DNA from: JAWXBK01 sp040878185 | Lineage (GTDB): Bacteria > Pseudomonadota > Alphaproteobacteria > Dongiales > Dongiaceae | DNA length: 64,000 bases | NCBI GenBank assembly: GCA_040878185.1 | Contig: JBBDMS010000015.1 | Location: 1 to 64,000 of the forward strand | Reading direction: 5' to 3' | Shown: positions 7,798-15,738 of the stretch, piece after piece | How the letters are laid out: each line of letters starts with the position of its first letter | Numbering within the stretch: position 1 is the first letter of the stretch | Program-made: the position numbers and the translations under genes | The notes under the pieces: model-generated | What the model saw: only the letters and a program-made list of their open reading frames with translations | Database searches by the model: none | Told to the model about the DNA's origin: nothing

Positions 7798-7846
7798 TGA
7801 GCCACCTTTTCGATAAGGTTACCGCGTACCGTCGAGGTCTGATGCG

Positions 7847-9361
7847 TCAGTCGCGCGGGCCCTTGAACGCTTCCTTCTCGGCATAGGGAAACCACCAGAA
7901 ATCCTGCGAGTGGCAGCCAGGATCGATCATCGCGAACTTGGTGTGACGGAAACTGTCGAGCCCTTCCGAACCGAGCTGGCGGCCCATGCCCGACATCTTG
8001 CGGCCGCCGAACGGCCCCGCATCGTTATCGAGCAGCGGCGCGTTGACCCAGACCATGCCGTGTTCGAGCTCGTCGACCGCGCGCATCGCCTCGTTGAGAT
8101 CCATCGTGAAGATTGTCGAGCCGAGCCCGTAGATCGATTTGTTCGCGTACTCGATCGCCTGGTCGAAACTGTCGACCTTGCAGATCGGCGCGACCGGCCC
8201 GAAGCTCTCCTGCTGCAGGATGGTCATGTCCGGCGTGACGCCGACCAGAACGGTCGGATTGACGAACCAGCCCTTGTTGAACTGCGATGGCCGATCGCCG
8301 CCGGCGGCAATTTGCGCGCCCTCGGCCACGGCCTTCTTCAGCAGCGCCTCGTAGCGATCGCGCTCGCGCCGCGCCGCCATCGGCCCCAGCTCGACCTTGT
8401 CGAGCCCGTTGCCGATGCGGATTTTCTTTGTTTCTTCGACCAGTTTCTCGACGAACTCATCATGCACGTCCTTGTGGACGTAGAGCCGTTCCGACGACGC
8501 GCAGATCTGGCCGCAATTCATGAACGCGGCGAAGGCGGAGCCGCGCACCGCGAATTCCATCGGCGCCGACGGCATCACGATCAGCGGATCGTTGCCCGAG
8601 CTTTCGATCAGGCAGCGTTTGAACTGACCCGCGCAGGATGTTGCGATCGCCTGGCCGGTTTTGATGCCGCCGGTGAAACAGACCATATGCGTGTCGGGAT
8701 GATTGACCAGGCGCTGCGCCGGTTCGGCGCCGCCGGTCACACATTGCACCAGCCCCGCCGGCAGGGCCGCGAACGCTTCCATGAACTTCAGTGTCGTCAG
8801 CGACGTCAGATCGCTCGGCTTGATGATGACCGCGTTGCCGGCCGCAAGCGCGGCGGCGGCTTCCCAGCAGAGCAGCACCAGCGGATAGTTGAACGGCAGG
8901 ATGATGACGACGGTACCGACCGGCTCTTTTGCGACGAAATGAAACTGATGATCGGTCGCCGGCCCGACGATGCGGCCGTTCTCGTGCCGGCCGATCTCGG
9001 CGTAATAGTCGACCGCGGTGATCGACCATTCGACCTCGTCCATGCTTTCCTTGAACGGCTTCCCCATTTCGCGGGTCAACATTTCGCCGAGCACCGGCTT
9101 CAGCGCCTTCATGCGGCGCGCGACCTCGTGCATCAGCTCGGCGCGGTGCAGCGTGTTCGCCTTGCGCCACGCCTTCTGCGCCTTGTTGGCGATCGCGACG
9201 ACCCGGTCGACTTCTTCGGCCGTCGTATCGGCGAGCTGGCCGACACGGTCTTCCGTCGCGGGATCGATCACGTCGAAAGCGAGTTTGCCGCCGCTCTTCT
9301 GAAATTCACCGCCGACATAGATATGGCCGGACAGCTTCCCGAATTCCTGCAACGCCGCCAT
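7847..9361 (-). CDS. NAD(P)+-dependent aldehyde dehydrogenase
   Basis: A 504-residue aldehyde dehydrogenase of the betaine-aldehyde/succinate-semialdehyde superfamily, oxidising an aldehyde to its acid. The catalytic general base is Glu253 (LIESSGNDPL) and the nucleophile is Cys287 (NCGQICASSERL). The cofactor-binding region is seen at PFNYPLVLLCW and IIKPSD, and the C-terminal oligomerisation part has FGGRKMSGMGR. The usual ELGG tetrad is ESSG here. The start at 9361 (MAALQEFG) has a GGGGAG ribosome site and removes a 23-residue artefactual extension. It is divergent from the creatininase gene. The substrate is unknown; an aldehyde from amine or creatinine breakdown is possible. Confidence 0.9.
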   Translation of the reverse strand: MAALQEFGKLSGHIYVGGEFQKSGGKLAFDVIDPATEDRVGQLADTTAEEVDRVVAIANKAQKAWRKANTLHRAELMHEVARRMKALKPVLGEMLTREMGKPFKESMDEVEWSITAVDYYAEIGRHENGRIVGPATDHQFHFVAKEPVGTVVIILPFNYPLVLLCWEAAAALAAGNAVIIKPSDLTSLTTLKFMEAFAALPAGLVQCVTGGAEPAQRLVNHPDTHMVCFTGGIKTGQAIATSCAGQFKRCLIESSGNDPLIVMPSAPMEFAVRGSAFAAFMNCGQICASSERLYVHKDVHDEFVEKLVEETKKIRIGNGLDKVELGPMAARRERDRYEALLKKAVAEGAQIAAGGDRPSQFNKGWFVNPTVLVGVTPDMTILQQESFGPVAPICKVDSFDQAIEYANKSIYGLGSTIFTMDLNEAMRAVDELEHGMVWVNAPLLDNDAGPFGGRKMSGMGRQLGSEGLDSFRHTKFAMIDPGCHSQDFWWFPYAEKEAFKGPRD

Positions 9362-9534
9362 GGTCGAACTCCCCGCTGGACCGGGTGCCGGACGCACCCG
9401 CGATGGCGGTATCTTCCCTGCCGCCCGCATCGGGAGTCAAACCGCCAGGCGGCGACCGGTGCGTCGGGCGGCTTGCATCGAAGCGGCGAGACCGTGAGAC
9501 TGGCGCCAACAAGAATCTGCCGGAGGAAACGAAC

Positions 9535-10302
9535 ATGGCAAAATACAACGACGTGCTGGTCGGGGAAATGTCCTGGCCCGAATACGCGGACCGGATCAAG
9601 AAGAACCCGGTGGTGATGCTGCCGGTGGGAGCGATCGAGCAGCATGGACCGCATCTGCCGCTCGCGACCGACGTGATCGTGCCGACCGAGATCGCGATCC
9701 GGGTGGCGCGCGAGACCGGCTCGATCGTGCTGCCGCCGGTCAATTACGGGTATCGCTCGATGCCGAAAGCCGGTGGCGGCGACCGGTATCCCGGCACGAC
9801 CAACATGGATGCCGCCACGATCGTCGGCCAGGTGCGCGACATCATCCGTGAACAGGTTCGCCACGGCGCGCGCAATTTCTGCATGGTGGTCGGCCATTAC
9901 GAGAACCAGTGGATCGTCACCGAAGGCATCATCCAGGCGATGCGCGAGGTCGAGGACAAGGGCGTGCGTATCATGCAACTCCAGTACTGGGACTTCCTCG
10001 ACAACGACACGATCCTGCGGCTGTTCCCCGACGGGCTCGAAAGCATGGCGCTCGAACATGCCGCCGTGCTCGAGACCTCGATGATGATGCATCTCTATCC
10101 GGAACGGGTGCGGCTCGATCTCATCCCCGACAACCCGTCGGCCCAGTTCCCGAACTACGACATCTTCCCGCACAACCATGACTGGGTGCCGGATTCGGGG
10201 GCGCTCACCAGCGCCAAGCGCGCCGATGCCGGCAAGGGTGGCGAGATCATCGAGCATTACCGCCGCACGATCTCGGCGGCGGTGAAGAGCGAGTTCAAGT
10301 AG
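9535..10302 (+). CDS. Creatininase (creatinine amidohydrolase) family protein
   Basis: A 255-residue metal hydrolase that opens creatinine to creatine, or a close relative acting on another cyclic amide. Every metal ligand of the Pseudomonas enzyme has a counterpart shifted by one: Glu35, His37 (GAIEQHGPHLPL), Asp46 (ATDV), His121 and Glu123 (GHYENQW). The block YGYRSMPKAGGGDRYPGTT is also characteristic of true creatininases rather than the distant MftE or FAPy-deformylase relatives. The start at 9535 follows a GGAGGAAACGAAC ribosome site. No creatinase or sarcosine oxidase is nearby, so the downstream steps would have to be elsewhere. It is transcribed divergently from the aldehyde dehydrogenase. 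Confidence 0.88.
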   Translation: MAKYNDVLVGEMSWPEYADRIKKNPVVMLPVGAIEQHGPHLPLATDVIVPTEIAIRVARETGSIVLPPVNYGYRSMPKAGGGDRYPGTTNMDAATIVGQVRDIIREQVRHGARNFCMVVGHYENQWIVTEGIIQAMREVEDKGVRIMQLQYWDFLDNDTILRLFPDGLESMALEHAAVLETSMMMHLYPERVRLDLIPDNPSAQFPNYDIFPHNHDWVPDSGALTSAKRADAGKGGEIIEHYRRTISAAVKSEFK

Positions 10303-10328
10303 GGCCTGTCGATTTCGGCAGCGTGCCG

Positions 10329-10357
10329 CCTCATCCTTCGACGGGCTCAGGATGAGG
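10329..10357. repeat. REP-like palindrome, element 1
   Basis: CCTCATCC at 10329-10336 and GGATGAGG at 10350-10357 form a perfect 8-bp inverted repeat around the core TTCGACGGGCTCA. This is a dispersed palindrome type common in alphaproteobacterial intergenic DNA. It lies between the convergent creatininase and garR genes and may also act as a bidirectional transcription barrier. Confidence 0.7.
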
Positions 10358-10413
10358 TCGAATATCGAGACTGACTCGCAAGAAACTCGCGGCCCACCCG
10401 CACGATCACAACG

Positions 10414-10448
10414 GGCCCTCAAGGTGAGCCTGTCGAACCATGAGGGCC
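10414..10448. repeat. REP-like palindrome, element 2, inverted relative to element 1
   Basis: GGCCCTCA at 10414-10421 pairs with TGAGGGCC at 10441-10448. Read on the minus strand the loop contains TTCGACAGGCTCA, which matches the core of the element at 10329 with one change. The two therefore form an opposed pair, as in bacterial interspersed mosaic elements. Confidence 0.65.
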
Positions 10449-10473
10449 GCCGGACGATCGTCGTGTCGCGCCC

Positions 10474-11361
10474 CTACTTCGCGACCTCGTGCTTGGCCAT
10501 CAGTTCGAGCGCGCGGACCATCGCCGAGTGATCCCAGTCGGCGCCGCCATTGGCAACGCAGGCACTGAAGAGCTGCTGCGCGCCGGCCGTGTTCGGCAGG
10601 CTCATGCCCATCGCGCGCGCGCCATTGAGCGCGAGGTTGAGATCCTTCTGGTGCAGCTTGATGCGGAAGCCGGGATCGAAGGTGCGCTTGATCATGCGCT
10701 CGCCATGCACTTCGAGAATGCGTGAAGCTGCGAACCCGCCCATCAATGCCTGCCGGACCTTCGCCGGATCCGCGCCCGCCTTCGAGGCGAACAGCAGCGC
10801 CTCGCCGACCGCCGCGATATTGAGCGCGACGATGATCTGGTTCGCGACCTTGCAGGTCTGGCCGTCGCCATTGCCGCCGACGAGGGTGATGTTCTTGCCC
10901 ATCAGTTCGAACAGCGGCTTTGCGCGCTCGAACGCGGCATCGGGCCCGCCGATCATGATGGTGAGCGCCGCGTTCTTGGCGCCGACCTCGCCGCCGGACA
11001 CCGGCGCATCGAGATAGTCGCAGCTCTTCTCGCCGATACGCTTCGCGAAATCCTTGGTCTCGATCGGCGAGATCGAGCTCATGTCGATCACCAGTTTGCC
11101 CTTCGAGAGCCCCTCGGCGACGCCGTCCTTGCCGAACAACACGGTTTCGACGTCCGGCGTATCCGGCAGCATGAGAATGACGATCTCGGATTTCTCGGCG
11201 ACCTCGCGCGCGCTCTTGCAGGCGACGGCACCGCCATCGGCCAGTTCCTTCGGCAGCGGCGAGCGATGCTGGAGAAGAAAAAGCTTGTGACCGGCCTTCT
11301 GCAAATGGCCTGCCATTGGGCGGCCCATGATGCCCGTTCCGATGAAACCGATATCCGTCAT
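10474..11361 (-). CDS. garR: 2-hydroxy-3-oxopropionate (tartronate semialdehyde) reductase
   Basis: A 295-residue beta-hydroxyacid dehydrogenase reducing tartronate semialdehyde to D-glycerate with NAD(P)H. It has the N-terminal Rossmann motif GFIGTGIMG at 5-13, the substrate motif DAPVSGGE at 118-125 and the catalytic Lys171 (CKVANQIIVALNI). The close resemblance to GarR/GlxR throughout (IDMSSI, GFRIKLHQKDL) separates it from 3-hydroxyisobutyrate dehydrogenase. It follows the hydroxypyruvate isomerase gene by 27 bp, so the pair handles tartronate semialdehyde, hydroxypyruvate and glycerate. No glyoxylate carboligase is present in the window. Confidence 0.87.
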   Translation of the reverse strand: MTDIGFIGTGIMGRPMAGHLQKAGHKLFLLQHRSPLPKELADGGAVACKSAREVAEKSEIVILMLPDTPDVETVLFGKDGVAEGLSKGKLVIDMSSISPIETKDFAKRIGEKSCDYLDAPVSGGEVGAKNAALTIMIGGPDAAFERAKPLFELMGKNITLVGGNGDGQTCKVANQIIVALNIAAVGEALLFASKAGADPAKVRQALMGGFAASRILEVHGERMIKRTFDPGFRIKLHQKDLNLALNGARAMGMSLPNTAGAQQLFSACVANGGADWDHSAMVRALELMAKHEVAK

Positions 11362-11388
11362 TCTCGTCGATCCTTTTCTACCAAAGCT

Positions 11389-12165
11389 CTAACGCCCGGG
11401 GTTCATCCAGGAAAGGCCGGCGCGCGTGTCGCCGACCGGTTTGTATTCGCAACCGATCCAGCCGTCATAGCCGATGCGATCGAGATGTGCGAACAAAAAT
11501 GGATAGTTGATTTCGCCGGTGCCCGGCTCGTGCCGGCCGGGATTGTCGGCGAGTTGAAAATGACCGATGCGCGGCAGCAGCCGTTCGATGGTCGTCGCCA
11601 GCTCTCCTTCCATGCGCTGCATGTGATAGATGTCGTACTGGAACTTGAGATTGTCGGCGCCGATTTCATCCATCACCGCGATCGCCTGCGCGCTGTAGTT
11701 CAGCCAGAAGCCGGGGATGTCGTAGACGTTGATCGCCTCGATCAGCAGCGTGAGTTTGGCTTTGGCGAACTCGGTGGCGGCATAGCGCAGATTGCCGACG
11801 AACGTCGCGTGCGCGGTGTCGGCATCGGCGTGCGCCGGCTTGATACCGCTCAGGCAGTTGAGGCGCGGGCAGGATAGCGCCTCCGCGTAGCGGATCGCTG
11901 TTGCAACGCTGTCGCGGAACTCGTCGACCCGCGCCGGATCGCAGGCGATGCCGCGATCGCCCTTCGCCCAGTCGCCCGCCGGCAGGTTGAACAGCACCTG
12001 CTTGAGCCCGAGCGCATCGAGCCGCGCGCGCAGCTCGGCAGGGTCGTATTCGTAGGGCGACATATACTCGACCGCCTTGAATCCGGATGCAGCCGCGGCC
12101 TCGAGCCGGTCGAGAAACGGCAGGTCGGTGAACAGCATCGACAGATTGGCGGCGAAGCGTGGCAT
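11389..12165 (-). CDS. hyi: Hydroxypyruvate isomerase
   Basis: A TIM-barrel isomerase interconverting hydroxypyruvate and tartronate semialdehyde. The 258 residues equal the length of E. coli Hyi. Family features include the opening RFAANLSMLFTDLPFLDR, the block VLFNLPAGDWAKGDRG, the metal-site glutamate in LIEAIN, and the second metal region YDIYHMQRMEG followed by HFQLADNPGRHEPGTGEINY. The start at 12165 (MPRFAAN) has a GGGGGA ribosome site; the 9-codon upstream extension is not conserved in type. It is the first gene of a two-gene unit with garR. Confidence 0.88.
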   Translation of the reverse strand: MPRFAANLSMLFTDLPFLDRLEAAAASGFKAVEYMSPYEYDPAELRARLDALGLKQVLFNLPAGDWAKGDRGIACDPARVDEFRDSVATAIRYAEALSCPRLNCLSGIKPAHADADTAHATFVGNLRYAATEFAKAKLTLLIEAINVYDIPGFWLNYSAQAIAVMDEIGADNLKFQYDIYHMQRMEGELATTIERLLPRIGHFQLADNPGRHEPGTGEINYPFLFAHLDRIGYDGWIGCEYKPVGDTRAGLSWMNPGR

Positions 12166-12269
12166 GGATCCCCCTGCGGTACCGTCGATCAACCTTTAGC
12201 AGTTTGTTCTAACAACCCTCGTCGTGTCCGGGCCCCGGGTTCGGCCGCAGGCCGGGCCGAGGACAAGCT

Positions 12270-12360
12270 TGACCCGGGCATCCACCAGGCCGATGGACCG
12301 AGCATCCGCGGAAGGACGGAACCTGGCCGATCCGTGGATTGCCGGGTCATGCCCGGCAAT
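12270..12360. repeat. Composite REP-like palindrome cluster
   Basis: Two 16-base arms, 12270-12285 (TGACCCGGGCATCCAC) and 12334-12349 (its inverse with two mismatches), flank a 48-base spacer. The right arm overlaps a perfect 9-bp hairpin, ATTGCCGGG at 12338-12346 and CCCGGCAAT at 12352-12360. It occupies the gap between the ureohydrolase stop and the hyi start. Palindromes of the form CCGGGTCA...CCCGGCAATGAC are widespread in Rhodospirillales-like genomes. Confidence 0.65.
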
Positions 12361-12413
12361 GACGAATTGGTATGGCTTTTAAGCTCACGACGAACACCCC
12401 GTCGCGCCCAGAC

Positions 12414-13403
12414 TTACTTCCCCTTCCGCGTCGCGAGGCTCTCGGCCAGGAGGCAGAGAATCTCATACATGATCGACGCGCCGACCAAAGCCGTGTTGCC
12501 AGTCGGATCGAAAGGAGGCGAGACTTCGACCACGTCGCCGCCGACGATGTTGAGACCGCGCAGGCCGCGCAGCAGAAGCTGCGCCTCGATCGTGGTCATG
12601 CCGCCGATTTCCGGCGTGCCCGTCCCCGGTGCGTAGACCGGATCGAGCCCGTCGACATCGAACGAGATATAGGTCGGTCCGTCGCCGACGACGCGGCGCG
12701 CTTCGGCGATCACCTTATCGACGCCGAGTTCGGTGAACTCTTCCATGAAAATGACGCGCATGCCCTTTTCGAGCGAGTAGGCCCAACCCTGCTCGGTGTT
12801 CTGCGCGCCGCGAATGCCGATCTGCACCGTGCGCTTCGGATCGAGGACGCCCGCCTCGACGGCGCGACGGAACGGCGCACCATGCGAGAATTTGGTGCCC
12901 AGAAACTCGTCCCAGGTATCGGTATGTGCATCGACATGGATCATCCCGACCGGACGATGTGCGGCGATCGCGCGGAAAATCGGATAGGTGATCGAATGAT
13001 CGCCGCCGGCGGTCAGCGGGGCGGCACCGGCCGCGTGAATGCGCTGGAAGAAAGCCTCGATATCCTCGATCGCCTTCTCGATCTGGAAGAGATGCGTGAA
13101 CGGCACGTCGCCGACATCGGCGATTTTGCAGAGCTTGTAGGGATTGACCTTGGTCACGTGATGGATCGACCGGCACAAGGTCGACATGTTGCGGATCTCG
13201 CGCGGGCCGTGCCGCGCGCCCGGCCGGTTGGTCACGCCCAGATCGAACGGCACGCCGCATAAGGCGATGTCGAGGCCCGTCGGATCGCGCTGCAGCGGCG
13301 TGCGCATGAACGTCGCGATGTCGGCATAGCGCGGCAGGAACATCGGGTTCGCCGGCCCGCGCAGCGGCTGCAATGTGGAGGAAGCTTTGGTTTCGTCCGG
13401 CAT
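12414..13403 (-). CDS. Agmatinase-family ureohydrolase
   Basis: A 329-residue manganese enzyme of the arginase fold that hydrolyses a guanidino compound to urea and an amine. All six metal ligands are visible: His136 (GGDHS), Asp158, His160 and Asp162 (VDAHTDT), Asp249 and Asp251 (FDVDGLDP). The substrate-side loop TNRPGARHGPREIR is typical of agmatinases and guanidinobutyrases; which guanidine it uses cannot be decided. It is divergent from the LysR regulator at 13512 with a 108-bp gap, the classic arrangement for a regulator and its target. The hyi start lies 248 bp downstream of its stop, across the REP-like repeats. Confidence 0.87.
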   Translation of the reverse strand: MPDETKASSTLQPLRGPANPMFLPRYADIATFMRTPLQRDPTGLDIALCGVPFDLGVTNRPGARHGPREIRNMSTLCRSIHHVTKVNPYKLCKIADVGDVPFTHLFQIEKAIEDIEAFFQRIHAAGAAPLTAGGDHSITYPIFRAIAAHRPVGMIHVDAHTDTWDEFLGTKFSHGAPFRRAVEAGVLDPKRTVQIGIRGAQNTEQGWAYSLEKGMRVIFMEEFTELGVDKVIAEARRVVGDGPTYISFDVDGLDPVYAPGTGTPEIGGMTTIEAQLLLRGLRGLNIVGGDVVEVSPPFDPTGNTALVGASIMYEILCLLAESLATRKGK

Positions 13404-13511
13404 GTCTCGTCTCCCGCGGCAGCGGCCAGCCCGTGCCTTTCGCTTTCGGGGAGGAATCTGGCACTGTTCTTACTCCCGAAATAGCGTAACTTTTCGATAG
13501 ATGGTTCGGAT

Positions 13512-14507
13512 ATGACCGAAGTAAGACATCCCCCCGAGCATCGCGGCGCCCTGCTGCCGCGGCTGGATGCGGTCGATATCCGGCTCTTACGGATCTTTTC
13601 CTCGATCGTGGAGGCCGGGGGGTTCTCGGCCGCCCAGATCGCCCTCAATGTCAGCCAGTCGACCATCAGCGCCAAAATGGCCGAGCTCGAAACCCGGCTC
13701 GGCTCGCGTCTGTGCCGGCGGGGTCGCGGCGGGTTTGCGCTCACCGACAGCGGCCGGCGGGTCTACGAGGCAAGCCAGGCGCTGTTCCGGGCGCTGGACG
13801 AGTTCCAGGCCCAGGTCGGCGACATGCGCGGCAGTCTGGTCGGCGATCTGCATATCGCCGCGCTCGATGCGCTGGCAAGCAATCCCGACTGCCGACTGTT
13901 CGACGCAATCGGCCGGTTCAAGGCGCATGGCGGCGCCGTGCATCTCACCCTGCATATCGCGAACCCGCTGGAGATCGAGCGTGCCGTGCTCGAGGGCCGT
14001 CATCATCTCGGTATCGGCAGCTTTCCGAGCCACGCGCCCGGCCTTTCCTACCGGTTCCTGTTCGACGAGGAGCAGCAGCTTTACTGCGGGCGCGGCCATC
14101 CCTTCTTCCGACGGGCCGAGCGCAGTCTGACGGTGCGCGAATGCGAGGCCGCCGATTATGTCCGCCGCGGCTACTACGCGGGATCGCTTAAATCGGGCCG
14201 CTTCCGGGCGCGGAACGAAACCGCGACCGCGTTCAACATGGAGGCGACCGCGACGCTGATCCTGTCGGGGCGCTATCTCGGCCATCTGCCGGCCCATTTC
14301 GCGACGCCCTGGGTCGAGCGCGGCGAATTGCGCCCCCTGCTGCCGACGAAACTCGCTTACCGGACCCGGTTCGAGGCGGTCCACCGCAAAGGGCCGCCAC
14401 CCGCCCCGGCTATCGAGTTGTTCCAGGCCGACCTGCTGGCCGCCTTCGGCCAGGCGGGCGCCGGCCCGGCGCGATCCGGCCGATCACTTGCAAGAAAGGA
14501 AATGTAA
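13512..14507 (+). CDS. LysR-family transcriptional regulator
   Basis: A 331-residue LysR-type regulator. The winged-helix DNA-binding domain occupies residues 20-80 (DIRLLRIFSSIVEAGGFSAA, then VSQSTISAKMAELETRLG, and the wing GFALTDSGRRVYE). The C-terminal part is the ligand-binding fold, seen in GDLHIAALDAL and HLTLHIANPLEIE. It is divergent from the agmatinase-family gene and 106 bp upstream of an ABC substrate-binding gene on the same strand, so either could be its target. No clear T-N11-A palindrome was made out in the 108-bp divergent gap. The ATG at 13512 has only a weak ribosome site, so the start is uncertain. Confidence 0.85.
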   Translation: MTEVRHPPEHRGALLPRLDAVDIRLLRIFSSIVEAGGFSAAQIALNVSQSTISAKMAELETRLGSRLCRRGRGGFALTDSGRRVYEASQALFRALDEFQAQVGDMRGSLVGDLHIAALDALASNPDCRLFDAIGRFKAHGGAVHLTLHIANPLEIERAVLEGRHHLGIGSFPSHAPGLSYRFLFDEEQQLYCGRGHPFFRRAERSLTVRECEAADYVRRGYYAGSLKSGRFRARNETATAFNMEATATLILSGRYLGHLPAHFATPWVERGELRPLLPTKLAYRTRFEAVHRKGPPPAPAIELFQADLLAAFGQAGAGPARSGRSLARKEM

Positions 14508-14613
14508 ACAACAGAAAATTCGTATTTTTCCCACCTAATAATTGCCCCACGATTTCGTCGGAAAATAAGGCGACCGGCTCAATGCCGGCGTGGCACACCC
14601 CAGGGAGGCACGA

Positions 14614-15651
14614 ATGGCGGCAGGACGGATCAATACCGGGATGCGGGTATTCCCCCGGCGAATTCTGATGGCAACGGGCATGGCGGTCGGGTTGCTGGCA
14701 ACCGCCGGCGCGCCGGCCCAGGCGGCGGACGAGATTCGCTGCGCCTATCCCTACTGGTTCGGGTTTGCACCCGTGCCGGTTGCGACCGGCATGGGTTACT
14801 TCGCCGAGTACGATCTGGAAGTGACCGCGGTCTACGACAATGACCGCGCGAACGTCATGCCGGCGCTGGAAAGCGGCGATCTCGACTGCACGATGCGGAC
14901 CATCGGCGAGCATATGTCGCGGCCCCTTGCAGCCGATTCCAATCTCGTCGTTATCGGTACCGTGGACGTGTCGATCGGTGCCGACGGCGTGGTCGCCGCG
15001 GGCGATATCCAGTCGGTCGAAGATCTGGTCGGCAAGACCTTCGCCGGCGAGATCAACCATCCGGGCACGGTGATGGTGGCGCACGGCCTGACCGAAGCCG
15101 GCTTCAGTCTCGACGATGTCGATCTTCGCCTGATCGCGACCGACGATTCCGCCGCCGTCTTCGAGGACGAAAGCGTCGCCGCGGTTGCGACCTGGGAACC
15201 GATGATGAGCGAGATCGTCGCCAACAGCTCGCGCGAGGGCGCGCATATCCTGCTCGATTCGAGCGACTTCAACGGCCTGATCACCGACGTGATCATCGTG
15301 CGCAAGGACGATTACGAAGCCAACCCCGAGAAATACGCGAACTTCCTGCGCGGCATCTATCGGGCGGTGGACCTGTTCAACAAGGATCCCGAGCAGTTCC
15401 TTGAACATGCCGCGCTGTCCTTCGAAGTGACGCCGGACCAGATGGCGATCGACATCCAGGGGCTCACTTATACGAGCTACGAGGATGCGGTCGAGTTCAT
15501 GGGCAGCAACGGCGGGAAGACGCTCGCACCGATCGTGGACTCGCTCAACGCCATCAATGTCAGCCTCGATCTGATGGATGCGCCGATCGGGTACGACGAA
15601 ATGGTCGATCCCACGTTGCTCGACACGCTGTTCGAGGGGCAGACGCGCTAG
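14614..15651 (+). CDS. ABC transporter substrate-binding protein (NMT1/SsuA type)
   Basis: A 345-residue periplasmic binding protein of the NMT1/THI5/SsuA fold. The signal sequence is RRILMATGMAVGLLATAGAPAQA with cleavage before ADEI. The mature part opens with IRCAYPYWFGFAPVPVATGMGYFAEYDL and contains the hinge motif AAVATWEP typical of nitrate/sulfonate/taurine binding proteins. The start at 14614 is chosen because AGGGAGG lies 6-12 bases before it, inside the longer GTG-initiated frame. It is followed by a strong hairpin and then the permease and ATPase genes. The ligand is not identifiable; an aromatic or sulfonated small molecule is usual for this family. Confidence 0.87.
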   Translation: MAAGRINTGMRVFPRRILMATGMAVGLLATAGAPAQAADEIRCAYPYWFGFAPVPVATGMGYFAEYDLEVTAVYDNDRANVMPALESGDLDCTMRTIGEHMSRPLAADSNLVVIGTVDVSIGADGVVAAGDIQSVEDLVGKTFAGEINHPGTVMVAHGLTEAGFSLDDVDLRLIATDDSAAVFEDESVAAVATWEPMMSEIVANSSREGAHILLDSSDFNGLITDVIIVRKDDYEANPEKYANFLRGIYRAVDLFNKDPEQFLEHAALSFEVTPDQMAIDIQGLTYTSYEDAVEFMGSNGGKTLAPIVDSLNAINVSLDLMDAPIGYDEMVDPTLLDTLFEGQTR

Positions 15652-15669
15652 AAGCGCAACCGAGTTAGA

Positions 15670-15696
15670 AAGGGCCGGTGCAAAACGCCGGCCCTT
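15670..15696 (+). terminator. Hairpin between binding protein and permease genes (attenuator)
   Basis: AAGGGCCGG at 15670-15678 pairs perfectly with CCGGCCCTT at 15688-15696 around a 9-base loop. It is followed by a pyrimidine-rich stretch rather than a T-run. It lies 18 bp after the substrate-binding gene and before the permease, where such hairpins stabilise the binding-protein message and reduce read-through. Confidence 0.6.
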
Positions 15697-15738
15697 CCTC
15701 GCTTCCATTTCCCGTCGTCTTCCCCGAGAATCCCGACC

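Noticed and set aside
7910..9616. 568-codon open frame on the + strand
   Set aside because: It is antisense to the aldehyde dehydrogenase, with low-information Arg/Asp/His composition and no start site support.
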